Below, one piece after another: positions 57,403 through 64,000 of a stretch of DNA of 64,000 nt. The stretch's first letter is position 1. Every line of letters starts with the position of its first letter. Under the pieces are notes generated by a model. That model did no database searches. It was not told where the DNA came from and saw nothing but the letters and a program-made list of their open reading frames with translations. Source of the stretch: Oidiodendron maius Zn (taxonomy: Eukaryota > Ascomycota > Leotiomycetes > Myxotrichaceae); assembly GCA_000827325.1 (NCBI GenBank), contig KN832870.1, positions 3,844,001-3,908,000 on the forward strand, written 5' to 3'. A program made the position numbers and the translations under genes.

Positions 57403-59817
57403 CAGCGACGTGGTATGTTATTTTCTTTCTCCGGGTACTTTTAAGGCTCGGAAACGGATGACCGGAATGATGGTGTCTGGAATAGATTTTGTTCATCCGG
57501 CGAAGAGTCACTGTAAAACTTTCAATATATGGAGGAAATCGGCAATTACCCTCTCCCAGCGTGCAAATATATGCTAGAATACTAAACATCACAGCCATCC
57601 TGCACTGTCCCTTGACGCCTACTTTATTGTCCTCTTATTCTAGATTTTACTTTACAAAAGCATTCACGTATAATACCACGCGCACAGATATCGTCTCTCG
57701 ACCCTTCATAAGGTCTCTACTTACTCTTGAGGCTTCTCCAACGGTAGTGGGCTTCAGATTTATTATCATCGACATCAGGACGATGAAGTTGTTGGCAGGC
57801 TAAGAATTAAACAACATGGTGACTGAACAAGCTTAGCAGTACAACTTCTTAGAACCTTCGTTGGTTTCATTCTCAGTTATAGTATATGTCCTTAACTGAG
57901 TTTTAGATTTGCACCATGGGCCTACCATTCGTGAGAGCGAAATAGCTTGATGCTAAGCTTACGAGCTCCAGCCACTTGCGCTGAGTATGCCGAGTATCTC
58001 GGAATGGGTAGATTTGGAACAGGAGAGAGGGAGAGAGCAGAAGAGGGAGACGGCGTCAGCGAAGTCTTGAGCAAAGGTGACAAATACAAAGCCTCTCCAA
58101 CATGAATCCATGCCCACACCTTCCGAATCGCCTGAAGGGAAGAGGGAGTACAGGAGGAAGAAGTGACCTGGTCTTCGGCATTATGGTGCCATGAAGTTGG
58201 TCTTACCTGCCGAAAAGGCGAAGATCGTTTTAAAAGAGGCAGTTGTAACGGTCAAGATGTTGTTAACCTCCGGTACATATGCCTCAAATGTTACGAGTCG
58301 CGAGAAATGGGGAGAGGGCTTAGTATCCCTCTTCTCGACTTGCATTGAGAGGCGTTATAGGCCCCGTTGGGTCGGTACGACTGATGGAATACGCCGGGAA
58401 ATGAGATTCTGGCATGGTGGCGATCCCCGTTGTCATTCTACCGTGCCGTGGGCCTTGACCTTGCCATGAGTACCGACAGCTGACAAGCTGGAGGTGCAGC
58501 AGCTCTGCCCGGTATTGAGTATGGGGGAAGGTCCACAGTTGGTGGCCACAGCACCACGAAACTTGCCTCAGTCCAAAGCAATTCGTATTTTCCTGTCGGC
58601 GCTATAAAGATGCAGGGTCTGAGCACCCCACTTCACGCCAGCTTCAGAGCTAAATTCATTAGAGAGGCACTAAGGGCGATCATTTCGAGGCCGCAGGTAC
58701 CTGGCGAACGAGCTAACTTCTACCCTGTTCTCCCGCTATCTCGGCTTGGCTCACACGGCTCTTCCCTTCTGATAAGATATGTTAAGGATCGCGCGGGCCC
58801 CCTCTTGCCGAAGCAGGCGCCATGTGATGTAATGCGAAACAGCTCAGCGGACAGCGGACCCGGGTTTTCACATCTGTTCAGTGGCAAATTCAGCCTCGAT
58901 GCTGGTTCACCTGATGGGACACCCTTTGCCGTCGAACAAAGGTTGTCAGCCTGGACTGCTGTCCATTGCGTTCCCATGTCAGGGTCCATTGCCAATCCAT
59001 GCATGCAAGCGTTATCGCCCTTGATTTAAGGCTAGTTAATTCCAAACTGCGGCCCCCAACATCACTGGATATTGCAGCGAGCGGGCCTGGGACATGAGTC
59101 ACGAGTTAGGCAGAGGAGCAAGCATGTTTGCATCGTTACATTATTTGCTTGGGTAAAAGAATAGCAGGGCTTCAAAGCCCGGTGCCGATTGGCCTCGGTG
59201 AACCCTAAGGAGACAATCGGAAAGTGGGTTCCGAATCTGCGACGAAGGCTTCCAAGTCCAAGGGGCGGACTTGCCATCAGAGACTGTTGAGAGCGATGGG
59301 AGATGACAGCTGCCGAGGCTATGCGGCTCCACTCGTTGACACCTCGCAGCCGAAATAGGATACAATGAGGACCTCGTGTGAGCGAGTTTGTTCGCCGGCC
59401 CCAAAATACTCCCCCAGGTCACTGGATCAGCCAGCAAGGGATGGGTTGACAAGCAGCATGGCGAGGCACAGCTCCAGGCTTGCTCGTTCGTGGCGTTTTC
59501 GGTCCCATTGCTCGTCCTGTCGGGCAGCTTGTAATTCGTGCTTGTCAATATCGCCCGAGACATTGACGCGAACGGAGTCCGAGACGAGTAGGTCTGTATC
59601 CCAACCCACTCGCTGGATTGCCTGCCTGCTTATGACAGGGTTGGAGGCGGCGGCAGGAGCTGTTGCATCCAGTTGCTATAGTAGCAAAGAGGCGGACACA
59701 GCGTCGTCGATCATGGTCCAGGGGCTGCGGGGAACAGTTCGTCAGCCTGTCTCGTCTCGAAATCGCGCACGATTGTCACGGCGCGGTGTCACCAACGTCC
59801 TGCGGGATGGCGATGCG

Positions 59818-59890
59818 TGGTGATGGTGGTGGTGGTGGTAGTAGTGGCGGTTGCGCTGTTGGAGGAGGAGGAGGAGGAGGATGAGGAACC
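59818..59890. repeat. GGT/GGA microsatellite
   Basis: A run of GGT-type triplets (tgatggtggtggtggtggta) is followed after a short spacer by GGA triplets up to about 59881. With four or more G pairs in a row the plus strand could form a two-quartet G-quadruplex. It lies in presumed non-coding DNA. Confidence 0.85.
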
Positions 59891-60184
59891 GAGTGGCGAG
59901 GTGCTGCAGTCCAGAAGCAGACAGAAGAGAAAACGACGCTTTGCCCTGATCAGGCAACATCTCGGCCCGCTAGGGCGCCATTCAGAAACAGGTAAAGCGG
60001 CGAGCGGGAAAGGCTGGAGCGTTGTCGGGAGCTTGTACCGACGTACCTTTTCAGCACTACGACTCGACGACGACAACTCCGTACAGCTTCCTGCTCCTCT
60101 GTACTGTATCTCCTCCATCCCGCATGCCACTTCCGGTATGTTATAAATTGCCCTCAATATGAACTCCTCTCCTCGCCCAGACAA

Positions 60185-60202
60185 CCCCCCCCCCCCCCCC
60201 CC
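60185..60202. repeat. Homopolymer of 18 cytosines
   Basis: Eighteen C in a row on the plus strand, unusual in length for a fungal genome. It could form G-quadruplex or i-motif structures, and its length may be misread by sequencing. Confidence 0.9.
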
Positions 60203-63200
60203 TACCGCGTTATCATCGACCACCATGTTGGATCGACCCGCCTTCAGCTCCTTCGCCGATCAAGCCAATCTCCTGCTCTCGTCAAAGGCCCTGATTTAAC
60301 TTCCCGCCTGCTTCACTGCTAGGCGTTACATTGCTGCCTTTCCTCTTCCAATCGCGACAGCGGGTAGAGATCCCGGACACGCTGCAATGAACCCTGTAAG
60401 GCAGGCAGGTGATCGATCACACATCACCAGATCTCCTCCCCAGCACAACATACGGTAGCAAGCGTCAAACGTTGCGTTGCCGCTGTCGTGTCACTGAGCG
60501 CCAGCGAGCCGAGCGAGGGCCTGTCCAGACTTGCCCACCACAACGGAGGGGGCGGCATGGTCAACGTGCGCTCCCGCGCGTCCGTCGTCACAGGCGACCA
60601 TAGCCCGTTGCCTCTGCTTGGAGCGTCACGCCCGGAAATCCAAACCCAAAACGGCCCGCGTGCAGCTCCTCCAGCACACTCCCATCGGCCAGAGGACAAT
60701 GGCTGTCTGGTCACGTGCCTATCCACTCTCTGCCGAGCCTTCCCTGTCATTGAACTTGCCCTTGCTTGCCAAGAGCCAGACGGCTGCAGACCCTGGGTCG
60801 ATTCTATCTCTGCGCGGCATTCGGGACAGTTGCCCTCCTCCTCCGACTGGCCAGCCCACAGGACGCCTTTACCCCTTGGCCCGGATCGCGCTCTGCCGCT
60901 CGAACGTGAGTTTTTCAATGCGTACTTCATTTGTTCACGTGTATGCATAGGTCATATCACTGTGTGTTTGGCTTGAGATCTGGTAGCACTGCTAGAGAAG
61001 TTTCGCGTGGTTCCCGTGGCGGACAGTACTTCCGGTGGCTCGACATCATCACGCTGCAGGCGCCCGATAGGTCTAAGTGATCAGCAGTGATTTCAGGGAG
61101 GCAGTCAAGGTTGCTAGGTGGACCACCCTTCTTCCTCGCCAGATGAGATGTGCGGTAGGGGGTCTCTGAATGTTGCATCTTCTTCCGGTACTGTACCGTA
61201 CAGTAGCGGTTTGGTAGGAAGCCATGGTTGTCATTGGCCTCGATCGGCCCGATCGCTGGCCTGATTGGTCGCGTCCTCGCTGCTGCAAATTGAACCGGAA
61301 TCACGCTCTCCCTCTGCCCGACGGCCGTCCTGGAGGCCTGTTGGCAAATCTCTGCCCCGTGTATAGGAGGCTACTGCTCTTGAAGGGCGGGATGCGCCGG
61401 GACAAGGGCGATATCCGAGAATTCCAAATCCCAAGACCAAAAGCTATGTCTATGACATCTCATCACTTCAACCATTGGAGAACGCAAACAGTAGGTCAGC
61501 CCCCAGACTTCTCCTTGTCAGCTCTTGAGGGTAGCTGGTTGCATTGCATGCTTGTACCCAGCCTGCGTCATATCTGATGACACGCATGGCTGGGCCTCCC
61601 CTTCCTCCCAGAACTCTGGTTGCTTACCACAGGGGGGGAGCTGGCGCAGCAAACCGTCGGGACTGCCTTGGGAGCCAGTATCTAATCAAGTCACAATCGC
61701 CCATTCCCCGACAAGTTTCGGCTGCGTAGTCAATTGTGTCAATAATTACACAGGCTGATTCGAATAATGGGCATGTCCGCCTCCCGAGGGACGAAAACAA
61801 AGGCGGGTCACATATATTGCTGGAAGCCCTCGTGATAACATTATAGCGTACTTAGTGTAGTGTGTACAGTGCTGCTGTAGTGGACGGCGGCTTCTAAAAC
61901 CTAATTCCGGCAGCTTACAGGTCCGTGTGGGGAGCCTCGAGCGCTAGAGAAAGCAGGCAGGGCAGCCATTGTTCACTACGACAGTCCGGTAAATCCTCGA
62001 TATCCATCCCTTGAAACGAGGAGAACAGCTTCCGGGCAGAGGGCGCCCTCACTCCGAACTATCCGTGACAAATGGAGCCCACATCCAAAGAAGGCAATCT
62101 TGCGAGCTCCAAGAATCTGGCCTGGAGAACTCCCCAGGTTGGCATCAAAAGAGAAGGCAGCTCGTAAGTGGGCACAGCCTTAGCTTTGTCGCCTCTTCGC
62201 CTTCTCACACCCCAAAAGTCCCGAGCAGATCACCTCCGTGCCGAAACCCCCTCTCCCTTCGGCAGCGTCTACGACAACGATAAATGAAGGATGATGCAAG
62301 ACGGCAGTGTCTATTGGCTCTCTGCCTCTTGGGTCCTATCCACCCCCTGAGCGATTTACTTGTGGTGAGCATGGTGGGGGTGACGGTCATCCCCCAAAGT
62401 CTCCTTCAGACTCGTCTGAGTTGCCCCACGCCCTAATATGGCATCTGGCGTGGCTCTGGAGGCTCGTGGCTTCGGACGCCTTGCCGGGCTGTACCTGACT
62501 GATATGATTCATCACTTTCCGGCGAACCATCGATGTATAACCCTTCTAATCCCAGAGAGTGATCCCCATGGTTGGGTCAACTGCCTTCCGGGTGTTGAAA
62601 CCCCTTCACCGGGTCCCCTTTCGAGGAAGTTATGTCGGCTGCAAGTAACTGCGCGACGGCTTGTTGCCTGACGTGAAATTGGATTGCTGCAATTGGATGC
62701 ATCGTAATATCAAATCACTTGTCTTGGATGGTGCTTGAGAATGGGCAGGACGGTCAGCCAGCCTTAAACCTGGACATCTGCGCAACAGCCCTGAGTCCTT
62801 CCCACAAAGCATCTGTCCAAACTCAAACTCCGAATACTTGCTTGACCTGTAGCTTTTGCACAGTTGACCATTTTATAAACTTTTCATTTGCACGCGCCAC
62901 CTCAGTACTTCCAGCAGCGGTAACATTCAGCCCCGCAACCCAGGGAAGAGAAAGTCAAACAACCGGTCCAGCACCGGCGAATTTGATCCTCCAAAGGCAA
63001 AGAGAAGACACTTCGTGTGTACGACGCGGAATCTCCCATCTCAACTTTTTTTTTTGCACGTGCCCCCTTGAGGATAGACCCAAGCTCCTAGACGAGGCAA
63101 GACGCAACCACTGGAGCAGACACCGAAGCTCATATATCTTCCCAACTCCCCTCCACTTCCACTCGCGGACTGTCCACTCAGCCGCTATAGGAACAAGCTG

Positions 63201-64000
63201 ATCGTCAAGCTCCGGCAACCAACTTTGACTGTACACTGCGACACCGAATCTTTCCTCACCCTATCAGCCTCCATAATCTCAATACCACCAGCACAGCACC
63301 TTACAGTACCCAGATAACAACGAGTCAATCATCACTTAACCCCCCAGGAAAGCAAAGGGCAAAAGCAGCAAGCCAAAGGACCAACTCCTCCCTTGCCTGG
63401 AGTACCAGCCATACCAATCCTACCTAATTCCCGACAGTCTGGTTCGGCCGTGTGTGATAAGTCAGCCATCGTATTCGTCACCATTCACAGCACAGCACTG
63501 GCCGGCTTAATCGATCCAACAATCCAACGCGTTTCGCACTTCCCTAAAAGCGATTTGCTTGCATACAACACGAGCTTCGCCGTTTCCCGGCTTTTCTGGG
63601 CATCCCTTCCCCAATCCGTTCCTATCTCCATAGCGGGCTGGATAGCTGGGGACTTCCCATTCGCCGTCCCTCCCCTCGCCGAAGCCACTGCCACTAGCAG
63701 CTGTGGCTCACCGACGTCTGACAGGGAGAGTCTCATAACCCTGGCCACCCCGCGGACAGGCTCAAAGCACGCGCACGAGCCAAAATCTGGCGGCACTCTC
63801 ACGGAGCTCCCGGTATTGGTCCCCCCTAGAGCGATCGGACCCGTTTCAATCCCAGCAGCTACAGTAAGGGCGCCTGATATCAACGGCGGGTTGATTTGTC
63901 CTGGGCCGAATTCTCGTTCGAAAGCTCTTTGAACATTGTGGCTCGGCGGCTGTGGAAGCATCGCATCAGCGCAAGCGCTTTTGGCCCCTCACTCCACTTA

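Larger units (their letters stand above)
57403..64000. other. 6.6-kb gene desert, probable long upstream region
   Basis: I find no supportable gene from 57403 to the window end. From about 58.6 kb the composition is GC-rich and both strands carry long open frames (for example 59365-59823 plus, 60424-60948 minus, 63393-63932 plus, 63485-63961 minus), but none shows family motifs or intron structure, and they overlap each other in antisense. CT-rich runs, microsatellites and an 18-C tract occur. The stretch between about 62.8 and 63.5 kb is rich in CA/CT dinucleotides, like a fungal 5' leader. The most likely reading is the promoter and long leader of a regulatory gene to the right, or a long non-coding RNA. 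Confidence 0.5.

Noticed and set aside
63393-63961. Two long overlapping antisense open frames near the right edge
   Set aside because: They are expected by chance in GC-rich DNA, have no recognisable motif, and contradict each other.

Overview
The window reads as nuclear DNA of a filamentous ascomycete (Pezizomycotina). Genes are dense and carry short introns, mostly 45-120 nt, with GT...AG ends and CTRAC-type branch points. Fungus-specific families are present: an Sch9 kinase, Zn2Cys6 regulators, a DUF7702-like membrane protein and fungal FOL1. Membership of Leotiomycetes is only an impression. I saw no tRNA, rRNA, CRISPR array or intact transposon.

Left part (1-14 kb), in order: the 5' end of an NmrA-like gene, a TMEM97/EXPERA membrane protein, a secretory-pathway membrane protein of unknown function, glucose-6-phosphate isomerase, and the Sch9 kinase, which is divergent from the SAGA subunit Ada2. 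An F-box protein follows. From 14 to 18.7 kb lies an AT-rich stretch with a nested inverted repeat, a decayed NirA-like transcription factor and a perfect 60-bp tandem duplication.

Middle (18.7-44.5 kb), in order: mitoribosomal bS21m, an RBM25-like PWI/RRM splicing factor, a MYND/DUF4470 locus with a confusing 3' half, a STEEP1-domain protein, a Cdc4-type myosin light chain, a methyltransferase pseudogene, a CoA-binding protein, an alpha/beta-hydrolase pseudogene, GINS subunit Psf2, a Zn2Cys6 regulator, a DUF7702-like seven-helix protein, the Alg10 glucosyltransferase, a small conserved unknown, complex III subunit Qcr10 and a CHIP-like TPR/U-box ubiquitin ligase.

Right part (45-64 kb), in order: a secreted repeat-tailed protein, an arylsulfotransferase pseudogene, a nitronate monooxygenase, FOL1 with HPPK and DHPS domains, a pisatin-demethylase-like P450 and a conserved unknown protein. 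The last 6.6 kb has no gene I can support. It contains low-complexity tracts and looks like a long upstream region of a gene beyond the window.

The genes do not form one pathway or secondary-metabolite cluster. Two themes stand out: conserved housekeeping genes (sugar metabolism, replication, splicing, respiration, folate, glycosylation, proteostasis), and at least four clearly decayed accessory genes scattered among them. I found no strong evidence for a wholly new biological system. The most interesting loci are the MYND/F-box-like locus at 23.9-26.5 kb, the set of relic genes, the frame break in the TMEM97-like gene and the 57.4-64 kb gene desert.
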